NCBI GenBank assembly: GCA_963920665.1
Contig: OY987272.1
Location: 18,543,001-18,607,000 of the forward strand
DNA: 64,000 nt
DNA from: Straminergon stramineum
Lineage: Eukaryota > Streptophyta > Bryopsida > Hypnales > Calliergonaceae
Direction of reading: 5' to 3'
A model generated the notes under the pieces. It saw only the letters and a list, made by a program, of their open reading frames with translations, ran no database searches and was not told the DNA's origin. Positions 36,741-47,229 of this stretch are shown in pieces; position 1 is the first letter of the stretch; each line of letters opens with the position of its first letter. The position numbers were made by a program, and so were the translations under genes.

Positions 36741-37335
36741 AGATCCATTTCAGACCCTAGCTAGGGATAGTATTTAGAAGAGGGGTGGAATTAGAGCAAA
36801 CTATCATAGAGTGGTTGTGAGGAAAGAATGATATTCTTTATCGAAAGCCCTCAACGGAAGTGGGGAAAATGAAATGTTCGAGTAGATGATTGCAAAACAT
36901 ACATTATCTTCAATTCCGTAAGCAATATGCTTTTCCTTGCTATAAACTTAGGGTTTTAGATACTCAATTCTCTTGCAAATTTGTTCTTGTCAATGTCACT
37001 ATATTAATTGTGTATGTTCTGTTTTGAAGAAGCGCATGTTTGTAAGAAGGGTTCATGGCACATTATATTTTGATTAGGGTTTATAATTTCAAGCAATTAT
37101 TGGTGTCATTTTATTTCCCTACTTATAGGTGCTACCCAATTTCACCCATTCATTCCAATGGACCTCTTTGACAACCCCGATGATATTGTCACTTTCTCTT
37201 TTGCAAAATTATCACTTCAATTCACCTAAAAACTCTCGCTCGAGGTTGCAATGTAAATTGAGGCGGTGGAAGAAGCCAATGATTCCTTGCAATTGATTCA
37301 ACAAGTTGAACAACTTATTTTTTTATTCCACTAGG
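36741..37335. other. Intergenic stretch, possible retroelement debris
   Basis: Around 36840-36880 a few codons read NDILYRKPSTEVGKMK, which is faintly pol-like but too short to call. Nothing else was seen. Confidence 0.25.
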
Positions 37336-38275
37336 TTAACTCCTAAAGGACCAACATGCGTTTCTTCACTACATAGCAATTTTGGGCAAGTATGTATAAC
37401 TAGAGATTTTCATATTTTTGGCCCAAATTTTTGAAGAAGTTTGGGACAAGGTATATCTTTCATGTGCACAAAACTTCATGACGTTTGGAAATATGAGTCA
37501 AAAGCTATGGCCTAATATGTTACTTTTTTTAGTAAATGGGCAATCTAGGAAGGTTAGAAAAAATCACTTTTTTCAAAAACAAAAATTTGAAATTGCTTTT
37601 AAAGATTTATAAATACATAAACGCTTAAGTTTGAATCATTCCATTTTGATCGATGAGTCAAAAGTTATGAGTTTTGTTTGTTTGTGGGTAGTTATGGATT
37701 CTCTACTCTAAAATAAACTTTAAAGTCCTTTATCTTACTCAATTTTCAATATTTCTGGAAAAAAATAAAATCATAGGATGTAGATTGTTTATTACAACAT
37801 TGCAAACATTGGGATGGACATTTTTCAATTCCACAATTAAATTCTTAACAATTCAATATTTTGAATCATTCTCTACTATTGTCTACTTATTAATTTTTTC
37901 CTATATGTTGTACAATTCCAAATGATTTGAAATTTTTTCAGCATGTGGCCAACTTGCCTAGGAAAAAGAATCTAAAGAAGCACCATCATTCTAGACATTT
38001 TTTCATAGAAAAGTGAGTTTGTGAAGTGTAGTTGCTTTGTTTTTCATAGAGCCAAAAAAATGATTTCAATGAATTTGAATGCTTATATCTTGCAATCCAC
38101 ACAATAGAAATTTTTGAAATATTTACCACATGATCTCAATTCAGCATACTACAAAATTCTATGATTACATGTGTTAGAAAAATAATTTTTTTTTCTAAAA
38201 TTTGGTACTTGTAATGAAAAATGGCAATTTTGGAGCATTTTCGGTGAAAACAAGTCATGAAACTTTAGGGGTTAA
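37336..38275 (+). mobile_element. TTAA-bounded miniature element, copy B
   Basis: Starts TTAACTCCTAAAGGACC and ends CTTTAGGGGTTAA. The interior is collinear with copy A (28705-29957) but about 300 bp shorter. The matching ends in two independent locations define the element borders well. Confidence 0.65.
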
Positions 38276-39329
38276 ATGCATAACTTACAACTCTACCGTA
38301 ATCAGGTTATTGGAAGAAGATTTGGGTTCTTGGGTCAAATCCAAATTCACAACTTGGTTTTCTTAGATCTTATTGAAACAATTTTGATGATGCACGATGG
38401 ATTAAACTATCATCATTACAAAAAAATTGGGCCCTCCAAAGGGCCATTTGGAGAGCCTATAGAAATTACTTGTTTTTACGAGTATGTGCATATGGAGTGA
38501 AGGATCTTTTGTGGCACCCCTTCTACCAAATAGAGAAAACGCCAAAAACACGGAGGATCCAACAACGACATTTGGGGAAGTTGAATGGTACCTGACGTGG
38601 TATAATTGTACCAACACCTCCGAATAGTTTATTCCCACTATAGCCGTGGTACCAACAATGTTTCATAATATTTTAGTATGCACTAGTTTTCCTATGATGC
38701 TCAACTTGTATGTTTTATAATCCTTGGAATTTGCTTACACCGTTAATTGATGGATGGATGAAGCTGAGGCTAGAGGATGGTAGGAATGCCAAAAGTTTGG
38801 TATCTCCACTGGTTAGAAGTGCCACTTGGCTCGCTATTTTGGGTTCGAAAGCTATTGTTTCTTCTAGTACACAAATAACATCAAAGCTATTGCTTTGAGC
38901 ATCAATTTTGGTCTTTCATTACCATTTTGCTGTTTATAAGGCACTCTTTTGGAGTATCCAAGACGCACTTAAAGTCACCGTTAAGAAACCAAAACTTAAA
39001 GGAAAAGCATGAGTAATGCCATGATTCAAAAAGTTCAAAGATAGAATCAACCATTGGGAAAACAAGTGTGATGAAAGAAAAAGTGATCAATGCAATGTAG
39101 AATGAGAAGAAGGCAAATTCATTGACATAATTTGAGAGGCAACGGTGACATTGAGTACAATGGGTGGAGAAATGAGCACATCCAAAAAATGAGACAAATT
39201 GCCAAAAGATTGAGTGAGTGAATTCATAATTTCTTGAATGTCCATTCATTCCTAGACTAAACGTAGTAATGTCTGCAGCCGTAACTGAAATCTTTGATTC
39301 AATCCTAATCAGTTCCATTGCCATGCTCT
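38276..39329. other. Intergenic stretch
   Basis: No gene was recognised. A local palindrome GGGCCCTCCAAAGGGCC lies near 38430. The weak minus frame at 39324-38902 overlaps the tail of the broken zinc-finger-like gene and probably is not separate. Confidence 0.3.
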
Positions 39330-40713
39330 CAGATGATCCAGGATTCTCTCATGCATGCTCTTGTACCAATAGGAGCTTTGGAGACAACACTTCTTGTGCA
39401 AGAATTTTCCCCCATTCCGCACATTGACCTTGCAATTTGGGCAACCTTCCTTGGCCACCTCAAAGTTGAAATCTAGTGGTGCATCGTCTCCAAGAGATAT
39501 GCGTAGCTCTTACCGCATGTGGGACAAACGCCACATCTTTCCAACTTCAAATATTGGGAGCTCTATACCACAAAATACACATCGCATAAACATGGTCTCC
39601 ATTGCCTCCACTTGGTCAATTGGCTCCCATCTTTTGCTCCTTGGAATCATGCACTCCCTCGAGTATTGGAAATTTGTGTATAATGTTTGCCTTCCAAGGT
39701 GATACCTACACTTGGAAGCTCCATCAAATTGAGTGAACTTGACAATTACCTATTTGATATGCCAAAACTAAGATGACCTTGGAACTGTTAGAACCATGAA
39801 GATACTAAGAGTGGATGCCATAAATACCTGAAATTTATAGAAAGAGTTGACACAAGACACTTTGCAATGTCTTCACCAATTACAATCTTCTCATTCCACC
39901 CTAGATCCATCAAGCTACTAAGGAGTTTCACACACGGTTGGTTAATAATGTAAAGTGTAGGTGTTTGTGCATATATGTGCTTGCAACAATAAAAAGGTCA
40001 ACAAAGACATGAATTGGGAGGAACCATTGAATGCGCCCAAACTTGCTTCCAATAGATGCTTTCATCACTTGTTGATAATCACAACCATATTTAGTGTGGT
40101 AAGCCTTGTTGGTGTGCATATTAGGAAAGGGCCACTCTAGATCCAGCTCGTCCGGCAAAGGTAGAGGCTCCATAGTTCCATACAACTCTGGTAGGGTTGA
40201 AGGAACATACACTGCTCGAAGATAGAAAGTGCCATTCTCTAGTAAGTTGCGGTGAGATCTTCCATTTCTTATGGATTCTCCAATCTCATCATGAAGTACA
40301 TAGACGACACTAATAATGGACTCTAGATGCACCCAATTGTCAAAGTACAATAGATAGAGGTAATTGCAATGTTTTGGCTCCCTCATGTCCTCTGCTACCT
40401 CCAATTGCAATTGCCGACACATGTAAGCATGGCGAATCTTCACTGCATCCAGCTCCATCTTCAGTGCACGTGATGAATCTGAAGCATACATCATTTTGAA
40501 GCGGAACTTCAAAATCTTCCCCTTGTAGGCTCCACCAAATGAGTCACCCCCATGCCTTGGAGCGTCTCTTCCCCACTCTCCAGTGCTCTCAGGTTGAAGC
40601 GTCACCCAAGATCCCACTTCTAGCTTCATAGAAATCCATTTTCCAGAAGTGTCTTTGTTATTGTGGACAACAATCAAAGCTATCTCATCTCTTGGGTGAT
40701 GTGCCATATCCAT
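39330..40713 (-). pseudogene. Unrecognised gene with zinc-finger-like C-terminus, broken
   Basis: ATG at 40713 opens 261 codons to 39928. After a one-base shift (or a short intron), coding-like sequence continues (VKLLSSLMDLGWNEKIVIGE at about 39923-39864). A further in-frame block at 39750-39340 contains CVFC, then CPNC followed by HKKCC, spaced like a zinc-binding domain, with one TAA (about 39512-39510) between the two Cys pairs. The N-terminal part is rich in Trp, Tyr and acidic residues and fits no family I recognise. Candidates are an accessory protein of a DNA transposon or a decayed host gene. Its position just inside a lone CACTA-like terminus at 41318 favours the former, weakly. Confidence 0.4.
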
Positions 40714-41269
40714 TGATCAGTTTTGGTGACAACAAACCAATCTAACACGAATTGCTTAAGTCCCCCAAATGTTCATTGAAATTGACTCTAAACCAGTGAC
40801 CGCCTTGGAGCTACAAATGAGAAGGAGATGGATTTTTCAGGAGGTCAAAGAGAATCAAGATGGATGGTGCAATTCTGGATTGGGTGGCCAATAGCTTCCA
40901 AGAGTCCAAGACACTAGGAATCAAGCTAGAATTGGCAGTACGAGGCGGTTGGATGTAACACACACCAAATGTACTAAGTACTAAATTCCAACCCACCATA
41001 ACCATTATTGGTTACCTTGTCAAAGTGCCACATCATGGATGGTTTGGATGAAAAAAATTCCACATGGCTTTCTTTGCCCACGTGGTGCTTACGTGGTTGT
41101 CCACGTGTTGCATTGTGGAAAGCTTGGAAGACCATGTTCTGTGTGATGGTAAAAAGAAATGAGCCCAAATTGGGCATGTTTTTTTGGATTTTACCATGTT
41201 TTTGGCTTGTCAATTATAACAAATTTTAGGTGACATCATAGTTCATTACTTCCATGTAAAAGTCAATGT

Positions 41270-41318
41270 CCCATTATGTTTTCTACAACATCCAAAAAAT
41301 CTCGGGTTTTTTATAGTG
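41270..41318 (-). mobile_element. Lone CACTA-like terminus
   Basis: The reverse complement of 41318 leftwards reads CACTATAAAAAACCC, then GATTTTTTGGATGTTGTAG. This is the same pattern as the ends of the 13712-16795 element. ACGTGG-type motifs repeat just inside (41080-41110). No convincing partner end or 3-bp duplication was found to the left. A TCATTACAAAAAAATTGGG at about 38414 is a poor candidate. Confidence 0.4.
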
Positions 41319-41879
41319 ATCGGATCCGGTCAAGTACATGGGTCGCAGGACCAAAACCCCACAGGTTTGCAACCCTGACAAAAGTGAGGAGGACAATGAC
41401 CACCCACTTCCTTCCTAGAGTGGCGGTTTTAGGGTTTAAGGTGGTAGATTAGGATTTTGGGGTCTTCTTTTAAACTATGAACTAATTCACATATCCTACA
41501 TTGCTTGTTTTCCTTCCTACCACCCGATGTGTATATGAAGAGTTAACCCTAACAAAACTTGGTAAAACAAAATAGTAGTCAAAATTGACTACGATTCTTT
41601 TTGCCACATTTTTGTGAAGGCCTACTACGTGCTCAGCCAACATTTTTTGTAGTTTCCCACTCAGGGTTGACGAAAGTGAGGGTCCCAGGCAAAATCGTGT
41701 CCAAAAATTGGACGTTCAGCCGTTTGGCTATTCAGCCTCCGCAGATGTTGCATCCTCGATGGATAAAAAACACTGTCCGCAAATTTACCTTGAGTAAATG
41801 CGGTCGGGCGGATGGGTGGTTGAGCAGATGGGCGGAGAGGCGGACGGGTGGTTAAGTAGACAAGAGGTCGGGCGGACGG

Positions 41880-42780
41880 GCGGACGGGCGAATGGGTAAT
41901 CAGTTGGGGGACGCTCACTATGTAGTTGCAGCAACTTTCACTTGCAGTTTTTGAATTCGTTTCTTGGAATTTTGGGGTGTGTAATGTACTATTGGAAAGG
42001 TCTTGGAAATACCTTTCCAATGGTATATCACACGCCCCAAAATTCAAAAATCTCCAATCAGAAATGCCAAAAGAAGTTTGTTGCTTCAAAAAGTGAGTGT
42101 CCGCCTAGCCATCCGCCCTCCCGTCCACCCTGCCGTCCGCCTCCCCCATCTGCTTGGTGGACGGGTGATCAGCTGGGCGGACGCTCACTATGTAGTCGCA
42201 GCAACTTTCACTTGTAGTTTTCGAATTCGTTTTTTGGAATTTTGGGGCGTGTAATATTCCATTGAAAAGGTCTTGGAAACACCTTTCCAATGGTATATCA
42301 CATGCCCCAAAACTCAAAAATCTCCAATCGAAAATGCCAAATGAAGTTTGTTGCTTCAAAAAGTGAGTGTCCGCCTAGCCGTCCGCCCTCCCATCCACCC
42401 TGCCGTCTGCCCCCCCCGTCCGCTTGGTGGACGGGCGATCAGCTGGACGGACGCTCACTATGTAGTCGCAGCAACTTTCACTTGTAGTTTTTGAATTCGT
42501 TTTTTGGAATTTTTGGGCGTGTAATATATTGTTGAAAAGGTCTTAGAAATACCTTTCCAATGGTATATCACACGCCCCAAAACTCAAAAAATCTCCAATC
42601 AAAAATGCCAAATGAAGTTTATTGCTTCAAAAAGTGAGTGTTTGCCTTGGTGTCCGCCTAGCTGTCTCCCCCTCCCGTCCTCCCGTCTGCCCCCCCCCCC
42701 CCCCCCGTCAACTTGGTGGACGAGTGAATGGGTGATTAGCTGGACGGATGCTGTCTATGTGGTCGCCTTGTTGTTCACCC
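41880..42780 (+). repeat. Left satellite array, 270-bp units
   Basis: CTCACTATGTAGT(C/T)GCAGC recurs at about 41914, 42184 and 42454, exactly 270 bp apart. Each unit has a long hairpin (41966-42047, 42236-42316, 42506-42590) and a GTCCGCC/CGGACGG-rich segment. A fourth unit is truncated. A C16-18 run lies near 42691-42708. Confidence 0.9.
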
Positions 42781-43029
42781 TCCCATCTGCTTAGTCTGTC
42801 TGCCATTGCCGACCGCCTTGACCTTCCGAGCTGACGTAATGCCATCCGCCTCCTTGTCTAACCTACTTGATCTCTGTCCGCTAATAGTTCTATTACATTT
42901 AATTCTGAAAAGTGAAGAACTATAGGTGCATTTCCAAAAAAAACTCTTTAATGCGACAAGTATCCAATGCAATATTAATGTAAGAAAGGATAATACCAAG
43001 TTTTCCTCCCCACATTTAAACATGCTTTC

Positions 43030-43059
43030 CAAACCCTATACCCTAAACCCTAAACCCTA
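43030..43059 (+). repeat. Interstitial CCCTAAA (telomere-type) repeat
   Basis: About four heptamers, three of them perfect or near-perfect CCCTAAA, in AAACCCTATACCCTAAACCC and the following TAAACCCTAC. This is the Arabidopsis-type plant telomere unit. The run is far too short and internal to be a chromosome end. Confidence 0.85.
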
Positions 43060-43845
43060 CAAAAAAAATTTGAATTGTAGAACCCTCAATTGTACATATT
43101 AACTTATAACGTTGCATGAGTTTTTAAAAGTAGTGGTGCAATGTGTGAAATATGTTTTATTTTTTAATTCTTTGAAGTTTAGAATACAATCATGACAATG
43201 TGATGCATATGTAGATCTTACTATCTTTGTCATTTAGGTTTCAATTGTTCTTAAGATTTATTTTATTATGGGCTACTACACAAATGTAGATCATTGGATT
43301 ATAACCTAGAGTATTTCTTCAATTTTTGTTGTAGAATGCATTGATAGTGCAAAACACCAACGTAAATATCCTAAAAGAACTTATATTATCTCATTATTCT
43401 ATTACAACATTTATGGGATGATGTTCAAAATGATTTAAGCACTTTAATGTAATTTTATGTGATATGATGTGGACTACATTAAAGTAAGCATTTATACAAT
43501 AAAAATGAAATGGAGGTTCTTATCATACATGCTTATATTTATGTATATGTGTGTGCACCCTAAATTGTAAACCATCAATAAATTTATCACAACCCTAAAA
43601 TATTAGAGCTTAGGTAGTGTAAAATGTGATTGACCTTCAAATATGATGAGCTTTCAAATACAACAATTGAGATAAGTAGGTCATACTCCAATGATTACAA
43701 GTCCGTTTCATCTCAAGACTTTTTCGCAAATGATTTTATGAGAAGGTTCACAATATCATATCTTGTAGATTATAAATTTACAATATTGATTGAATTGCTT
43801 ATGTAGTTGTGTAGGCCTAGGATTTTTGAAAATCTTGAAAGCCTA

Positions 43846-44274
43846 AAGTCCTAAGCCTTTTTTTTCTCTATTGAATATCATTGAAAATTGCCATTTCTAT
43901 TGTGAAGAGCAAAAAATTTTATAAATTAACTTTATATCTAACCATAGGAATTTGTACTAGATTAGTATAAAAATGTGTGGGAGTAATGTTATCATCTTGA
44001 TGACATTAAGTGCATACATTGTATGATATTTGCATTTAAAGTAAGAAAAAAAATCTTTTCTTTTGTCTTGCTATACTTGATTCTTGGGCTTTTGATTTTC
44101 TTCACTTTAAATTTTGGCACTAACGATTTTAATTTTATAATATTTTCTGTTGAAGAATCTAGCTAATAAGAGAAGAACCTTGAATAAAAATTCAAAAATA
44201 AATCATTTAATTGAGATCATATTTCACAAGAGTCTCCTATAAGAGTGTAGGGCCTTTGAGACTTTAGGAATTAA
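43846..44274 (-). mobile_element. Short TTAA-type miniature element, copy D
   Basis: The right end reads ACTTTAGGAATTAA and the left side CCTAAAGTCCTAAGCC. The interior from 43870 to 44000 matches the fragment at 35853-36060. At about 430 bp it is the smallest of the family seen here. Confidence 0.4.
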
Positions 44275-44609
44275 TTACTTTCCTTCAAAGGCATAAAAAT
44301 CAATTAGAAATTGAAACCAATTAAATTGTTACAATCTTGACTTTGAATATCTTTTGCTATTAGCCAAAAAGTATTGTTGATATGGCAAATTTGTAAAAAA
44401 CCACCAATGTAAAACTAAATTCCTTTTAATTACACATCCATTTGAATTCTTTGTTTACAAATCAAATGATTTTCCAAAGAAGAGGCTATTTGGTGACACT
44501 TTTTATAGTTATATTGATTTAGTGCCTCACTATATAACATATTAAAGAGATAATTTCTATAGCTTTCTTGATTCACCATGCATTGCATACTCTGCTTGTC
44601 CACTCATCC

Positions 44610-45070
44610 ACCTACCTCTACAAAGTTAAAAACACCTCTCCCTCTCGCCCTCTCCTTTGTCTGCCTGTTCGCCATGGGCCGACCTCCACTAAATTGAAAA
44701 CACTTCACTCTCGCATCCAACTCTTGCTCCCGCCTTCCTTCTCGTCCGGCTGTCCCCCCTCTATCCGTCCGCCCGTTCGCCCGCCCGTTTGTCCGCTTGT
44801 CTGCCCGTCCGCCAGTCCACCCTAGGTTGAATTCCACCAAATTGAAAACACATCACCCTTGGCCCCTTGCGCTCGCCTCTCCCTCTTGCCTTCCTCCTCC
44901 TTGTCTGCCATGGGCCGACCTCCACCAAATTGAAAACACTTCACTCTTACACCCAACTCTCGTTCCTGCTGCCCGCTCGTCCGCCTATCTGCCCATCTGC
45001 CAGTTCACCTTAGGTCGAATTCCACCAAATTGAAAACACATCACCCTTGGCCCTTACGCCCGCCTCTCCT
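44610..45070 (+). repeat. Second tandem array in the satellite-bearing element
   Basis: CCACCAAATTGAAAACAC or close variants recur at about 44618, 44685, 44837, 44923 and 45022. They alternate ends ACTTCACTC and ACATCACCC, with CCGTCCGCC-type pyrimidine-rich DNA between. The alternation gives a period near 190-200 bp. Confidence 0.8.
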
Positions 45071-45140
45071 TCCTCCCTTCCTCCCCGTCCGCTATCCGCC
45101 TATCTGCCTAGCGAACAAGAGGGCAAACAGCAAGGCAAAC

Positions 45141-45880
45141 ACTCACTATTTGAAGCAACAAACTTCTTTTGGCATTTCCGATTGGAGATTTTTGAGTTTT
45201 GGGGCGTGTGATATACCATTGGAAAGGTATTTCCAAGACCTTTCCAACGGTATATTACACGCCCCAAAATTCTAAAAAACGAATTCGAAAATTGTAAGTG
45301 AAAGTTACTGCGATTACATAGTGAGCGTCCACCCAACCGATCGCCCGTCTGCCCGTCCGCCAAGCGGATGGGGGGGGGGGGGGCGGATGGCTAGGCGGAC
45401 GGGCAAACACCAAGGCGGACGCTCACTTCTTAAAGCAACAAACTTCATTTGGCATTTTCAATTGGAGATTTTTGAGTTTTGGGGCGTGTGATATACCATT
45501 GGAAAGGTATTTCCAAGACCTTTCCAATGGTATATTACACGCCCCAAAATTCTAAAAAACGATTTCGAAAATTGCAAGTGAAAGTTGCTGCAACTACATA
45601 GTGAGCGTCCGCCCAGCTGATCGCCTGTCCGCCAAGCGGACGGGGGGGGCGGATGGGAGGGCAGACGGGCGGACATCAAGGCGGACGCCCACTTTTTGAA
45701 GCAATAAACTTCGTTTAGCATTTTCGATTGGAGATTTTGGTGTTTTGGGGCGTGTGATATACCATTGGAAAGGTATTGTCAAGACCTTTCCAACAGTATA
45801 TTACACGCCCCAAAATTCCAAAAAACGAATTCAGAAATTGCAAGTGAAAGTTGATGCAACTACATTGTGAGTGTCCATCT
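45141..45880 (-). repeat. Right satellite array, inverted 270-bp units
   Basis: Three units in reverse orientation to 41880-42780, about 267-280 bp apart, each with the same long hairpin (45193-45275, 45471-45553, 45739-45822). A G15-16 run lies near 45370-45384. A further hairpin of the type stands alone at 46247-46330. Confidence 0.9.
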
Positions 45881-45884
45881 GTCC

Positions 45885-46110
45885 GCTCGGCAGACGAAGT
45901 GGGCGGACGGGCTCTAGAAATTGCGGACGGGTTGGCGGACGGGCTCTAGAATCCGCGGATGGGGTCATGGACGGGATGGTGGACGGGCTACAAAAACCGC
46001 GGATGGGGTTGCGGACGGACGGACGGGATGGTGGAGGGGGTCGCGGACGGGTAGACGGGATGGCGGATTGGTTGTAGAAACCGCGGATGGTGGTGCGGAC
46101 GGGGTAAAAG
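45885..46110. repeat. GCGGACGG-type low-complexity tract
   Basis: A quasi-tandem run of GCGGACGGG, GCGGATGGG and GGACGGGATGG, with units of about 20-40 bp. Frames read through it are Arg/Gly/Asp-rich artefacts. Confidence 0.8.
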
Positions 46111-46451
46111 AAATTACCCTAGGGTAAAAATCCAATTGTGCGAATGTCACAAGACGTCCGTGGGGTCGAGTTCGCGGACGTTCGACGTCCGGACGCTGGC
46201 GGCTGCGTCAGGACGCCCTGTCAACCCTATTCCCACTACTAGTTTTGGAATTTTGGGGCATGTAATATACCATTGGAAGGGTATTGAAAAGACCTTCTAA
46301 TGGTATATTTCACGCCTCAAATTTTCAAAAATTGCAGTGGGAAATTGCAAAAGAAGCTAGTAGCCCACTACGCGCACATGCACAAAAACGTGGCAAAAAG
46401 AACCATAGTCAATTTTGATTGCGGTTTTTTTTACCATGTTTTGTTATAGTG

Positions 46452-47018
46452 GTTGTCTTTTCAATTCGAAATACAAGTCATGAATGAATTTTGAAGAAAA
46501 GTGAAGTAAATGTGATGTCATGCTACATTAGTGTAGGCCCATTTGAAATGGATGATTTAATGTCTTGGAAAGAAAGATAACATCCTAAGAATTTTTTAAA
46601 GTCTTAATAAAACATCATTTTTTGGCACAATTCAAACAACATTTTTTGAAGTTCAAAAAGGACATAAAATTCAACCTATGTCTGTCTCCTAACCTTGCAC
46701 TTTACAACAATTTCATTATTCTAAGGGTCTTGCACAAAATGGGTATTTTAGTTGTTTTAGGGTTATCAAAAATTTCACTTAGCATGGGATTGAATTTTAT
46801 ATGTCCTTTTTGAACTTCAAAAAATGTTGTGTGAATTGTGCCAAGAAATGATTTCTTATTAAAACTTGAAAAAATTCTTAGAATGTTATATATCTTTCTT
46901 TGCAAGACATTAAATCATCCATTTCAATTGGGCCTATACTGATGTGGCATGACATCACATTTATCTCACTTTTTTTCACAAGCCATTTATGATTTGTATT
47001 TTGAATTGAAAAGATAAC
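46452..47018. mobile_element. Fold-back element with ~225-bp inverted arms
   Basis: The arms 46453-46677 and 46786-47018 are inverted copies. The ends pair as GTTGTCTTTTCAATTC with GTTATCTTTTCAATTC, and inner blocks such as TTTTTTGAAGTTCAAAAAGG match its complement at 46803. The loop is about 108 bp. It starts exactly where the satellite-bearing element ends. Transcripts would fold into a long double strand. Confidence 0.8.
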
Positions 47019-47229
47019 TATTTATATACATATAGGATCACGGTTGCTAGCATATGAGCCTAGGATATTGAGCCCATGAGCTTAGGAGCCTAGGCTCCTA
47101 TGTTATTCATACCTTTCATAGTTATAGGATGTTTATAATTATAGGTATCTATGTTGTATGTACCTACGTTATAAGCACCTTCCATGATTATATGATGTAT
47201 ATATAATAAGTGCCTAATTATATTATGGG
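47019..47229. other. Short AT-rich linker with palindrome
   Basis: AGGAGCCTAGGCTCCT, a perfect 16-bp palindrome, lies near 47085-47100. GTTATAGGTA-type phrases like those at 17066-17170 follow. Confidence 0.5.

Larger units (their letters stand above)
42781..44570. other. AT-rich interior of the satellite-bearing element
   Basis: No genes were recognised. It contains the interstitial telomere-type run and miniature element copy D, listed separately. Confidence 0.4.
41545..46451. mobile_element. 4.9-kb CACTA-like element filled with inverted satellite arrays
   Basis: The right end, read inward, is CACTATAACAAAACATGG. The left end has AACAAAACTTGG at 41551 preceded by six decayed bases. The inverted repeats continue for about 70 bp, with a shared CAAAATTGACTA and a TTCTTTTTGCCAC block. 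GTT lies before 41545 and after 46451 as a 3-bp duplication. Inside are three 270-bp units in one orientation, AT-rich DNA, a second tandem array, three units in the opposite orientation, and GCGGACGG-type tracts. There is no transposase ORF. The frames found inside the arrays are products of the repeats. Confidence 0.6.

Noticed and set aside
38414..41318. Complete CACTA element from 38414 to 41318
   Set aside because: The proposed left end deviates from CACTA and the flanking 3-bp sequences (CAT and ATC) do not match.
43030..43059. Chromosome end
   Set aside because: Only about four heptamers with long unrelated DNA on both sides.
41601..46127. Several 60-140 residue open frames rich in Arg, Pro, Gly or Ser
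   Set aside because: They lie across the 270-bp satellite and GCGGACGG tracts, recur with the repeats on both strands, and have no conserved protein pattern.
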